Source: Atopobium deltae (GTDB lineage: Bacteria; Actinomycetota; Coriobacteriia; Coriobacteriales; Atopobiaceae). From it: 64,000 nt of DNA. A program made the translations under genes and the position numbers. Shown here piece by piece: positions 24,813-33,018 of this stretch. Position 1 is the first letter of the stretch, and every line of letters starts with the position of its first letter. The stretch lies in assembly GCF_001552785.1 (NCBI RefSeq), contig NZ_KQ959516.1, forward strand, positions 151,853-215,852, in the 5' to 3' direction. The notes under the pieces were generated by a model. It was not told the origin of the DNA. It made no database searches and was given only the letters and a program-made list of their open reading frames with translations.

Positions 24813-27272
24813 ATGCCTTTAGTTTCTCAAAATCATGCACTGTACCTGTACCAGCTCATCCAACGCACCATCGGAGAAGGTTGCCAGGTTTCGCTTGCCA
24901 ACATAGAGGCGGTACTTGCTGAGGATAATCTTGCCGCCGCCGATTTTGACTGCGACGACGTCTTAAGCCTTATGCAGGCAGTTCCCGCTTTTATCAAGGT
25001 CACCACCTTCAAAAAGGGTCGCGTGTTTGTCACGCTCATGCCCTACCCCGAATTTGATCAGGCGCTCGAGGCACTCAATCAAGATTCGCCTGCAGAGAAG
25101 GGCGCCGATAAACTCAAGCCTTGGCGTCGTAAGCGCCGCACAAAGCTTTTGCGCCCACAAAAGCCAAAGCAGAAGAAGCCTGAGGCTGCACCCGAGGTTG
25201 CTGTTGAGGTCGCTGACGAGGCTGCCGAAGAGAAGATTGTCGAAGGGCAAGCAGCGCCAGAGGACGAGAAGATCGCTGCCGAAGTCGAACAGGTGACGAC
25301 AGAGGACAAACAGGCCGCGACACCCGATGAGCAGGTTGTCTCCGCTGAGGGTGTACAGACTGTACCTGCCGAGGAGCAGAATCTCGAAGCGGCTGAACCC
25401 GAGCAAGTCGCTGTTGACATCGAGTACAAAATCGACGTAGCCGAAGTCGAGCAAATTTCAGCTAAACCCGAGCAAGAGTCCATCCCCACGACAGCACAAG
25501 AAGATCCCGCTGCCTCTGAGGAAGAAAGTGTGATCGCTGCACCAACGCGTGGTATAGATGAGCTCAAACGAGCAATTCAACAGCAAGCCGACTCCAGAAT
25601 CAACGGAGACTCAGACATAAGCTCCAACCACAAGACCGAGCCTGCAGAAGCATCAGCAAAAGACGCCGCTGAGAAAAAAGACTCTGCCGCAGCAAAAAGG
25701 CGTCGAGAGAAAAAGTCGCAGGAGCCCACCTCGCAAGAAACAACAGCACATAAGCATAACTCACAAGAATCAAGCTCCCGAGATTCGGCACAAAGAACGA
25801 GGTCAAACACATTGCAACGCACGCGCCAAGCGTATAGAATGGAGCCGCCTGGTCCCGTACGCCATAATCGTCGACCTTCTCGACCGGAGGCGTATATTCC
25901 TATTGCGTTGCAATCGAATTTGCCTCAAACGTTTCAGGATGACATTTACTGCCCCACGAACATCTTGAACGAGCTCTACAATCTTGCCCCCGAAAACACC
26001 AACGTGATGGAGCTTCTGACCCACTCGTGGCAGCTTGCCCGTTCTGGAGGAAACCTGAGCGGCACTCGAAACAAGGTGAATTTCCCTCTTGCGCTGGAAT
26101 ATGGCTGCGACCGCAAACATGCGCCGAGCATTGTGGCTGTCATCCAAAAGACACTGCCCATTACCAAGCAAAAGCCGTGGATTATCAGCAAGCTTATCGT
26201 ACAGAAGACGGCGAGCGCGACGAATGCCACAACCGCAGCAAATAAAAGACGGAGTCCGCAGGCTGTCCTTAATGAACCCCTTTTCTGTGCTTCCGATCAA
26301 CTTGTTGAGCAAAACGATATTGAGCATCCTTTTAATGGCGCACTGCAAGCATTAACGCAATTTGCACTACTTGGTAGCTGGCATACCATCGCTTCAGAGC
26401 TGAACGATATTTACGGAGGTCAAGGAGGCAGTCCGAATGGTTCCCAAAATGTGACACGCAGCTGGATCGCTCAAAATGCCTGCAACTATCTCGCAAGCAT
26501 TTTTTATCGTGCCTACACGACCTCGCCCGAATCACTCGTACAGACCTCTACAAAAGCGTTGTTGCACACCAACCTGTATACACTCTTTGGCGAGGCCATT
26601 TATATGTGCTTCAACCATCTTGAAGAGCCAGAAGACCCTACAGCTGAGGGCGCAACAGCTGCAAATGCCGCTTCAGATACCGCTTCAGAAGAAGCCAATC
26701 AACCTGCCGCAAACGAAGACGTTCTCGATGCTTGCATCGTGAGAAACAAGCCCCCAAGGGCCGAAACTTCATCATGGTCCTTTGCAGAATTTTCTACGAG
26801 TGACGGCAACTTCGTGACACAAGCCATGGAGGACGCTAGCGCTCCCGCGCTCAGCTTGCCAAAACCTGTTTCGTTTACTTTCAGCCCACAGGCGCTGTAT
26901 TTTGACGCAAACGCCGAGCTCGCTATCGATACACACCAGCTTCGGACCATGCTTCCCGCCGAAATCCAGCAAAACGTTTCGCAAGATGATTTTCTTGACG
27001 CCTGCCAACAGGCATTTGCGCAAGCTCAAAAGAACTATCGGAATATCGCACAAGGCTATAGCTCAGCACTCAATGAGAGCGTTCCCATCGTTGAGCTTGC
27101 TGTGCCGACCGCAACGCCCTACGCTTTGGTGATCAATTATGCAGATGCGAACTATCAGCTCGTCAATGTGGTAGAACGCTCTGTCGCACAGCAAAGTGCG
27201 TTTACCTTAAGTCCAACGCCTGCTTCATGGCTTGCCGAGAAGCCCGTCGTAACTGAAATTCATGCCTCATAG
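24813..27272 (+). CDS. Putative winged-helix + acidic linker + DUF3825-like protein
   Basis: An 819-aa protein. ATG 24813 has GAGAGG upstream; the frame is open further upstream but without a site. Residues 1-85 look like an OST-HTH/winged-helix type domain (LYQLIQRTIGEGCQVSLANI; VPAFIKVTTFKKGRVFVTLM). Residues about 95-390 are low-complexity, Glu/Ala/Gln-rich and charged. Residues about 400-815 resemble DUF3825: NILNELYNLAPENTNVMELL, a Trp-containing helix LLGSWHTIASELNDIYGG, LLHTNLYTLFGEAIYMCF and KNYRNIAQGYSSALNESVPI. PYALVINYADANYQLVNVVE and a terminal PASWL complete it. Function unknown; RNA binding is a guess from the fold. It is monocistronic. Confidence 0.6.
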   Translation: MPLVSQNHALYLYQLIQRTIGEGCQVSLANIEAVLAEDNLAAADFDCDDVLSLMQAVPAFIKVTTFKKGRVFVTLMPYPEFDQALEALNQDSPAEKGADKLKPWRRKRRTKLLRPQKPKQKKPEAAPEVAVEVADEAAEEKIVEGQAAPEDEKIAAEVEQVTTEDKQAATPDEQVVSAEGVQTVPAEEQNLEAAEPEQVAVDIEYKIDVAEVEQISAKPEQESIPTTAQEDPAASEEESVIAAPTRGIDELKRAIQQQADSRINGDSDISSNHKTEPAEASAKDAAEKKDSAAAKRRREKKSQEPTSQETTAHKHNSQESSSRDSAQRTRSNTLQRTRQAYRMEPPGPVRHNRRPSRPEAYIPIALQSNLPQTFQDDIYCPTNILNELYNLAPENTNVMELLTHSWQLARSGGNLSGTRNKVNFPLALEYGCDRKHAPSIVAVIQKTLPITKQKPWIISKLIVQKTASATNATTAANKRRSPQAVLNEPLFCASDQLVEQNDIEHPFNGALQALTQFALLGSWHTIASELNDIYGGQGGSPNGSQNVTRSWIAQNACNYLASIFYRAYTTSPESLVQTSTKALLHTNLYTLFGEAIYMCFNHLEEPEDPTAEGATAANAASDTASEEANQPAANEDVLDACIVRNKPPRAETSSWSFAEFSTSDGNFVTQAMEDASAPALSLPKPVSFTFSPQALYFDANAELAIDTHQLRTMLPAEIQQNVSQDDFLDACQQAFAQAQKNYRNIAQGYSSALNESVPIVELAVPTATPYALVINYADANYQLVNVVERSVAQQSAFTLSPTPASWLAEKPVVTEIHAS

Positions 27273-27295
27273 GGATCTCATTGATACCGTAAAGA

Positions 27296-27510
27296 TGAGC
27301 GGGATCGAAATTTTCGGTCCCGCTCTACTTTCACTCTATAATGCGTTTATAAACACGCGGCATTGCATCTAGAACGGCCATAAAAAATATCCTAAAAGGC
27401 ATAGTAAAAGCGTATGAGAATTACGCCAACGGTATATTTTTTACCGTTGGCGTAAGCTGGTATTATAAGCTGTATTTTACTGAATTCAATATGATTTCAA
27501 GCTGTAAAAA
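27296..27510. repeat. Dispersed repeat copy A (cassette deletion scar)
   Basis: 27296-27410 matches 48770-48884 without gaps (about 13 differences in 115 bp). 27405-27510 matches 49989-50095 (about 90 per cent). In copy A the halves are contiguous, joined at TAAAAG (27405-27410); in copy B they are separated by 1,110 bp holding two genes. Read on the - strand, copy A still encodes LLLCLLGYFLWPF and a stop, the C-terminus of the small membrane protein in copy B. It also contains a perfect 14-bp stem, 27421-27434 with 27442-27455. Confidence 0.9.
27297..27325. terminator. Hairpin at end of DUF3825-like gene
   Basis: GAGCGGGA (27297-27304) pairs perfectly with TCCCGCTC (27318-27325); inner CGAAA/TTTCG bases extend the stem. 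The tail TACTTTCACTC is only weakly T-rich. It is part of repeat copy A. Confidence 0.55.
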
Positions 27511-27547
27511 GCTATCCCGCTCTTCCTAACAAAGTCGCGGGATAGCT
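27506..27547 (-). terminator. Rho-independent terminator of the LPXTG gene
   Basis: Perfect 11-bp stem AGCTATCCCGC (27510-27520) / GCGGGATAGCT (27537-27547), followed on the - strand by TTTTT (A run 27506-27510). It lies 40 bp past the LPXTG stop codon. Confidence 0.9.
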
Positions 27548-27586
27548 CTATGCCTCTATACCAGCAGATATGCAAGTGTTTGCATG

Positions 27587-29338
27587 CTACTGTTGCTTTT
27601 TACGCCCAAAAGCATAACCAGCGGCACTGACGCCGACAGCGCTGACGCCAGCTAACGTAAGTACTGAAGCCTGCAGCACGAGTGAAGCATCGCCCGTCTT
27701 AGGAAGTTTCTTTGCAAGCTGCTTGCTCGGCTTTGTGGGCTTTGCAGGAACTGGCTGAGGTGTCGGTTGGGCCGCGGGATTTGGTGCGGGTGGCGCTGGG
27801 GGCGTAGGTGGCACAGCTTTTTTCTTAACCGTAACCGTTGCTTTAGCCGTAGCGCGAGCGCCAGCGCTGTCAGTCAGTGTGTAGGTAATTTCGTAGGCGC
27901 CAGGTTTGGTTGTGTCGAAGTTGCCCTTCTCGATAACTACCTGATCATGCAGGTTGTCACCGTCTTCGGCGTCGGAAGCCTTGGTAATAAGGCTCTTTAG
28001 GTCAAGGGTGTCACCCTGTACGATGGTCGCGTTTTTAACTTCGAGCACAGGAGGCATGGTCCATTGGCCGTAGACCTCAAACTTCGGGTGCGTCACGACG
28101 CTGTCCTTAGTAAAGGCCGTGCCTGTGCCGTCGGGCTTCAGATTCCAGCCGACGCAGACCTTGCCATCGGAAGCTGCGGGCACTGTGGGCAATTCTTTTT
28201 GTAAGCACGTTGTCGCAGCTCCTTCGCCTACGCAATTGTTGGCTAGGGATTTTTTGTAGTAGATGGGCAGCGTGGCAACTTTTTTACGTGGATTGTCTGG
28301 GTGGTTCAAAATAAAGGTGACCTGTGGAATGCGTGCATCAAGGGTCATCACAAAGCAACTGGTACTCTTAAATTTCTCGAAGGTGTTGATGTGATCAACT
28401 TCATCTTTCCACCGGCGCAAGTACCCGTAGTTATGGTAGGGCGTGATGCGCGTATACGTTTTGCCTTTGTAAGTAAAGGTTGCACGCAGAGGCACGTAAC
28501 CTTCGTCACACAGACCCAAAAACTCCTGAGGGGTTGGTGTTGTGGGATTGCTATCAGCAGAAATCTGCGTGATCACATAGTCCTTCCCCGCTTTGTATTT
28601 TGGATTCAAGCCAGTAGCCTTATCGCCATTCATCACAAAGATGTCTTTGGCGACCTCTTTGTTTTTGGCCCAAATGATGTTCACGATGTCCATATGAAAG
28701 CGAAGAGCGCAGTAGGGCTTGGTGGTCGTACCGTCATAGATGGCCTCAAGACCCTCGCCATCCATATCCTTCTTTCCGTTAATCATCAAAAAGTCCTCGG
28801 TCTTCTCGCCATAGCCAGAGCCAATGTTGCTCAGCCATGCATAATAGCCAGCGGGCAAGGTCGAGGTATCGATCTTGATACGGTATTTTTTATTCTTTTT
28901 GAGACCAAGAATGAATTTGGAGCCGCTTTCTCTAAAGTTGATGCCGTGGACATTGCCAGTGCCAAACTTTATCGAGGGGTTATAGATGCCCTTGTCGGTC
29001 TTAATCAGGTTTCCCTGCTCGTCATAGATGTGAAACGCGATGTTTTTCCACACCTCAGCAACGGGTTTACTCCAAATCGAACCCAGTACATGCGCAGTTC
29101 TGTTCACGCTAATCGTATCGAGGGGACTACGAAAAATATCTTCTTTACCGCCGTCGAGCTCCCGAAGAAACATCTCTGGCAGGATATCGAGGACAAATTC
29201 GTCATCGGGAATGTCAACGTGGTCGGGCACCTGCGGATCGTCGGCGCGCGCCTGCGATAAGGGCAGCGCAAGGCAAACCAACACCACGACAAACGTTGCC
29301 GCTATAAAAAGGGCAAACTTCTTGTAAGCATTTTTCAT
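27587..29338 (-). CDS. LPXTG cell-wall-anchored surface protein
   Basis: A 583-aa secreted protein, sortase-anchored to peptidoglycan. Start ATG 29336-29338 is chosen (GGGAGA about 10 nt upstream) because it gives a clean signal peptide: KNAYKK, then FALFIAATFVVVLVCLALPL, cleaved near ARA-DD. An N-terminal adhesin-like region of about 300 residues has no family I recognise. An InlB B-repeat-like segment follows (VATLPIYYKK; DGKVCVGWNLKPDGTGTAF; VYGQW) near residues 360-430. Then comes a DUF5011/Ig-like domain (ATIVQGDTLDLKSLI; GAYEITYTLTDSAG), a Pro-rich wall spanner, LPKTGD, a hydrophobic helix and the basic tail GRKKQQ. Two decayed relatives lie at 17.4 and 20.2 kb. Confidence 0.9.
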   Translation of the reverse strand: MKNAYKKFALFIAATFVVVLVCLALPLSQARADDPQVPDHVDIPDDEFVLDILPEMFLRELDGGKEDIFRSPLDTISVNRTAHVLGSIWSKPVAEVWKNIAFHIYDEQGNLIKTDKGIYNPSIKFGTGNVHGINFRESGSKFILGLKKNKKYRIKIDTSTLPAGYYAWLSNIGSGYGEKTEDFLMINGKKDMDGEGLEAIYDGTTTKPYCALRFHMDIVNIIWAKNKEVAKDIFVMNGDKATGLNPKYKAGKDYVITQISADSNPTTPTPQEFLGLCDEGYVPLRATFTYKGKTYTRITPYHNYGYLRRWKDEVDHINTFEKFKSTSCFVMTLDARIPQVTFILNHPDNPRKKVATLPIYYKKSLANNCVGEGAATTCLQKELPTVPAASDGKVCVGWNLKPDGTGTAFTKDSVVTHPKFEVYGQWTMPPVLEVKNATIVQGDTLDLKSLITKASDAEDGDNLHDQVVIEKGNFDTTKPGAYEITYTLTDSAGARATAKATVTVKKKAVPPTPPAPPAPNPAAQPTPQPVPAKPTKPSKQLAKKLPKTGDASLVLQASVLTLAGVSAVGVSAAGYAFGRKKQQ

Positions 29339-29530
29339 CTGCGAATCATCTCCCATGTCGGATCCAATAAGCCCATGCTTACAAAAAGATTACCCTCCCC
29401 AGCTCATTTGAAGAAGAGGGGGTATCAAAAAAATCCATATAATAGGTCAATGGCCCAAAAATAGGCGCAAATGGTCGAGAAAGCGGGTTGATCGCGGCTG
29501 GGACTAAGCCTCGAGGAGCCTACAGTTCGC

Positions 29531-29989
29531 CTACAGCTCGCGTGTGACGTGATCGAAAAGACCGGTGCATCCCGCAAGTACATCATCAAAGGTAGCGTCA
29601 AAATTCCCCGTGTACCACGGGTCAGCAATGTCACGCTGTTTTCCTGCCCAATCTAAAAGAAGCGACAGTTTGTGCTCGGAGTCACCGCCCACCATGCTGC
29701 GCATATTGCGCATGTTGTACGAGTCCATACCCACGAGATAATCGAAATTTGCATAGTCCGCTGCAATAAGATGCCGTGCGCGGTGATCACCACACCAAAT
29801 ATGGTGGCGCTGCAAAACTTTTCTGGTGCGTCTGTCGATGGGACTACCAATTTCGTCGTAGGACGTCGCTGCTGAATCAATGCCAAAAGCATCCGCCAAG
29901 GCCGCGCGATCGACTAAATCTTGCATGACATACTGCGCCATGGTCGAACGACAAATATTTCCGTGGCAGACAAACAAAATTTTTATCAT
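29531..29989 (-). CDS. Low-molecular-weight protein-tyrosine phosphatase
   Basis: A 152-aa cytoplasmic phosphatase. The P-loop C-x5-R is VCHGNICRST at residues 7-16. The general-acid DP is in IADPWYTGNFDATFDDVLAG near residue 122. AGGAG is 6 nt from ATG 29987-29989. It is followed upstream by uppP on the same strand with a 39-bp gap, so they may be co-transcribed. In Gram-positives such enzymes often regulate exopolysaccharide tyrosine kinases, but none is seen nearby. Confidence 0.92.
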   Translation of the reverse strand: MIKILFVCHGNICRSTMAQYVMQDLVDRAALADAFGIDSAATSYDEIGSPIDRRTRKVLQRHHIWCGDHRARHLIAADYANFDYLVGMDSYNMRNMRSMVGGDSEHKLSLLLDWAGKQRDIADPWYTGNFDATFDDVLAGCTGLFDHVTREL

Positions 29990-30028
29990 GAGAAACTCCT
30001 CGTTAAAGGGGTTGTCAATACGTCGGGC

Positions 30029-31003
30029 TTATCGGCAGATCATGAAGTAGGCAATCACGATCAAGCCGAGCACGATGCGGTAAATGCCAAAGAATTGGAA
30101 ATCGTGTTGTTTGACGAAGCGCATCAAGAAGCGCACGGTCAGTAGCGAAACGACAAATGCCACTACGCAGCCAACGCCCAAAATGGCAAGCTGGTCGACG
30201 CTGAACATGTTACCCTTGAGGGAGAACTTGACCAGGCGCAAAAAACTTGCACCAAACATAACGGGAACCGCCAAGAAAAACGTAAATTCCGCAGCTACAG
30301 CGCGTGAGCAGCCCAAAAGCAAGCCGCCGATAATGGTCGAGCCCGAACGCGACGTTCCAGGGATTATTGACAAGACCTGAAAGATGCCAATGCCGAGCGC
30401 GGTTTTCCAACTCATGGCAAAAACGTCGGTCGTTTGAGCGTTATCCACCTGAGACAAGGTCTGCGGCTGCAATGCCTGAGCGGCGTTGGGTGAAAAGTGT
30501 TTGCCCTTGTAGCCCACCGTGTTGCCAACGCCAACGCGCCCAAAAGCGCCCGTCATAGCACCAGATGCAGCACGCGCTTGACGGGTCTTCTCGATAACAA
30601 TAAACGCAATACCATAGACGATAAGGGCGGCGGCAATCACAAAAGGACTTCCGAGGTGCTCCTCCATCCAGTCATCCAGAGGGATGCCGATAATCGCAGC
30701 AGGAATGCAGGCAACCACGATTTGTGCCCAAAGACGCCAAGTTGATTTTTGCTCGACCGTCGTTTTGTGGCCCGACCAGGGGTTGAGCTTATCAAAAAAC
30801 AAAAAGACAACCGCAAGGATTGCTCCGAGTTGGATGACGACCAAAAACATATCCCAAAAATCAGTGCTTACCTGCAGTCTTACAAACTGATGTAGTAGCA
30901 GCATGTGCCCCGTCGAAGAGATGGGAAGCCATTCGCTAATGCCTTCCACGATGCCATAGATAAAGGCTTTTAGCAGTTCGATTAGTAAAACAACAATGTC
31001 CAC
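30029..31003 (-). CDS. uppP: Undecaprenyl-diphosphatase UppP (BacA)
   Basis: Integral membrane enzyme recycling the undecaprenyl carrier lipid; also gives bacitracin tolerance. The start is GTG 31001-31003 with GGAG 7 nt upstream. The family motif EGISEWLPISSTGHMLL (residues about 19-35) holds the conserved Glu-rich and SSTGH elements. PGTSRSGSTIIGGLLLG near residue 225 carries the catalytic Arg. A hydrophilic insertion of about 45 residues (ARAASGAMTGAFGRVGVGNT to AQTTDVF, residues about 150-195) makes it 324 aa instead of 265-280. Confidence 0.93.
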   Translation of the reverse strand: MDIVVLLIELLKAFIYGIVEGISEWLPISSTGHMLLLHQFVRLQVSTDFWDMFLVVIQLGAILAVVFLFFDKLNPWSGHKTTVEQKSTWRLWAQIVVACIPAAIIGIPLDDWMEEHLGSPFVIAAALIVYGIAFIVIEKTRQARAASGAMTGAFGRVGVGNTVGYKGKHFSPNAAQALQPQTLSQVDNAQTTDVFAMSWKTALGIGIFQVLSIIPGTSRSGSTIIGGLLLGCSRAVAAEFTFFLAVPVMFGASFLRLVKFSLKGNMFSVDQLAILGVGCVVAFVVSLLTVRFLMRFVKQHDFQFFGIYRIVLGLIVIAYFMICR

Positions 31004-31173
31004 GTGCTCACTCCTCAGGCCAACTCCTTGAAGCTTTAATGGTACCCCTGCGATAAAACTTCTGGCGCCTCATTCGTACCGTTCAAAGAAAAAAGCATCC
31101 AGACATAAAGCGAATGGGTATTATATCTGTAACAAAAGCTCGGCACACGAGCTCGGTAAGCAAGGAGGCTACC

Positions 31174-31623
31174 ATGGCAGAGTACGAGAACACAGGCTAT
31201 CAAAAGGTCTTCGTAGCACTTGATGGAACCGAGGAGCAAGACACCGTGCTCGATCGCGCGATTGCTGTAGCAAGAAGTATTGGTGCCAAGCTGTATATTG
31301 GGCACGTCCTTGACTCTACCGCGCTGGAAACCGCAGGTACCTACCCTATTGACCTCATACCAAAATTAGAGAAGCTCTTCCGCGAATCCATTAGCGACGC
31401 CGTTGAACAGGCACAAGCCGACCCCGACATTCCCGAAGTGCAGGTCATGGTCAAGTATGGTCGTATCCGCGAAACGCTCAAAGAGGAATTTTTGGACATC
31501 ATCGAGCCAGACGTCGTCATTTGTGGAGCGCGAGGTCTTTCACCCATTAAGTATGCGCTACTGGGTTCTATCTCGATGTTTTTGCTCCGCGCAGCCGAGT
31601 GCGACATTTTGGTTGTTAAATAG
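31174..31623 (+). CDS. Universal stress protein (UspA family)
   Basis: A 149-aa nucleotide-binding protein. ATG 31174 follows AAGGAGG; the upstream in-frame ATG at 31114 has no site. It starts YQKVFVALDGTEEQDTVLDR and ends with the ATP-binding pattern G-x2-G-x9-G-S: VICGARGLSPIKYALLGSIS, then MFLLRAAECDILVVK. The ATP-binding class is therefore likely. It converges with the DMT transporter, stops 2 bp apart. Confidence 0.9.
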   Translation: MAEYENTGYQKVFVALDGTEEQDTVLDRAIAVARSIGAKLYIGHVLDSTALETAGTYPIDLIPKLEKLFRESISDAVEQAQADPDIPEVQVMVKYGRIRETLKEEFLDIIEPDVVICGARGLSPIKYALLGSISMFLLRAAECDILVVK

Positions 31624-31625
31624 CG

Positions 31626-32774
31626 CTACGCCGTCAGATACACCATCACAATAATCATGATGAACCCAGCGATATCCGTTGGCAAAAAGCTTGTGCCCAA
31701 CAAGAGCACCGAACTTATCATCGCGACCAGCGGCTCGGACGTAGTCAACATGCTCGAGCGCACGGACCCAACTTCTGACAGACCTTGCAAAAACAGGGCG
31801 TAGGCGCCGTAGGTTCCAATAACAACCGAAAAGACAAGCATGGTCATGCCAAAGGTGTCGAGCATGGGCATGTAGTTCCACGGCTGCACGTACAAAGCGA
31901 GCAGTCCTCCCGAGAAGAGCATCGCGTAGCCATTGACAACAAAGCTCCCCCATTTGTTGAGCAACTTTATGGGCAAAATGGAGAGAAGCGCTGCCGAAAT
32001 AGCGCAGGACGCTCCCCAGAACAAGCCCCAGGCAGGAATTTGCAAACGAGAGGGATCGCCTGCCGTTGCCAGCAAATACGTACCTGTTATAGCAAGCACG
32101 ATGCCAATAAGTTCGCGCCTGCGAGGGCGACGACGATTATGAATACACACATAAAAGAGGACAACCACAATACTGAGCGTTTGCAACACGGTAGCCGTGG
32201 CTGCATTGGTGTAACTAATTGTCATAACGTACGAAACGTTCGAGAACAAAATGGCCGTGAGTGAAATCCACACGAGGCTCACCACATCGGCCCGCTCTTT
32301 AAGAATGCCAAACATCTTATCGCGATGCAGACCCCAGGCCGTCGCAAGAAACAGCACGCCCGCGCCAAGCTCGCGCATGCAGACAAGCCAAAGCTCGGGG
32401 ACGTGATAGGTATCAAGCAAGATTTTGACGAAGGTGCCATTTAAGCCCCAACACGCGCCGCCAATCAGCGAGATGATAATCCCGTGCATAAGCCGAGAAG
32501 ATACCTCTTGTGAGCTGGGCGCTTTGACTTTTTTTCTCCTGAAAGTTTTGAGCAAAAGGCGCTTTTTTGCGCCGCTATCGTTGTGCGACTCGGCGACTTG
32601 CGCGGCACCGTCGTTTTCCTGCTCGGCGGGCTTATCGGCGGGCTGCGGCTCGGCGGGCTTATCGGCGGCGACGTTCTCCTGCTCGATGGCGTTATTTTGC
32701 TCAACTGTATATTGCTTGACTACCTCGGGATTGTTGGCCGATACGTCATTGGTATACAACTTCGTTTTACTCAC
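31626..32774 (-). CDS. EamA/DMT-family transporter with long N-terminal tail
   Basis: Drug/metabolite-type permease with about ten helices and two EamA repeats: LIGGACWGLNGTFVKILLD near residue 100 and WGLFWGASCAISAALLSILP near residue 240. Start GTG 32772-32774 is preferred (TTGGAG 7 nt upstream) over codons back to 32822. The first 85 residues are hydrophilic and repetitive (ADKPAEPQPADKPAEQEN), then Lys/Arg-rich, and presumably cytoplasmic. That tail is unusual for the family. Substrate unknown. Confidence 0.85.
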   Translation of the reverse strand: MSKTKLYTNDVSANNPEVVKQYTVEQNNAIEQENVAADKPAEPQPADKPAEQENDGAAQVAESHNDSGAKKRLLLKTFRRKKVKAPSSQEVSSRLMHGIIISLIGGACWGLNGTFVKILLDTYHVPELWLVCMRELGAGVLFLATAWGLHRDKMFGILKERADVVSLVWISLTAILFSNVSYVMTISYTNAATATVLQTLSIVVVLFYVCIHNRRRPRRRELIGIVLAITGTYLLATAGDPSRLQIPAWGLFWGASCAISAALLSILPIKLLNKWGSFVVNGYAMLFSGGLLALYVQPWNYMPMLDTFGMTMLVFSVVIGTYGAYALFLQGLSEVGSVRSSMLTTSEPLVAMISSVLLLGTSFLPTDIAGFIMIIVMVYLTA

Positions 32775-33018
32775 GTCATCTCCAAAACATCTCGCACATA
32801 CAACAAAGCTCACAAAACGCACTCACAAAACGCTGTTAGCATCTTACTCGTATGTAAAATGGGTACATAAAGCTCATTCATGGAGCCACTGTACAGCATA
32901 CCTGTACGCCGTGGTAATTGCTATGCTTTATCATGATTTTATCCCTACGAGAGATTGCAAGGGCAAGTTGCGACACCTGCTTACCAAGAAACTTATCAAG
33001 AATACCGACGAGGATTAT

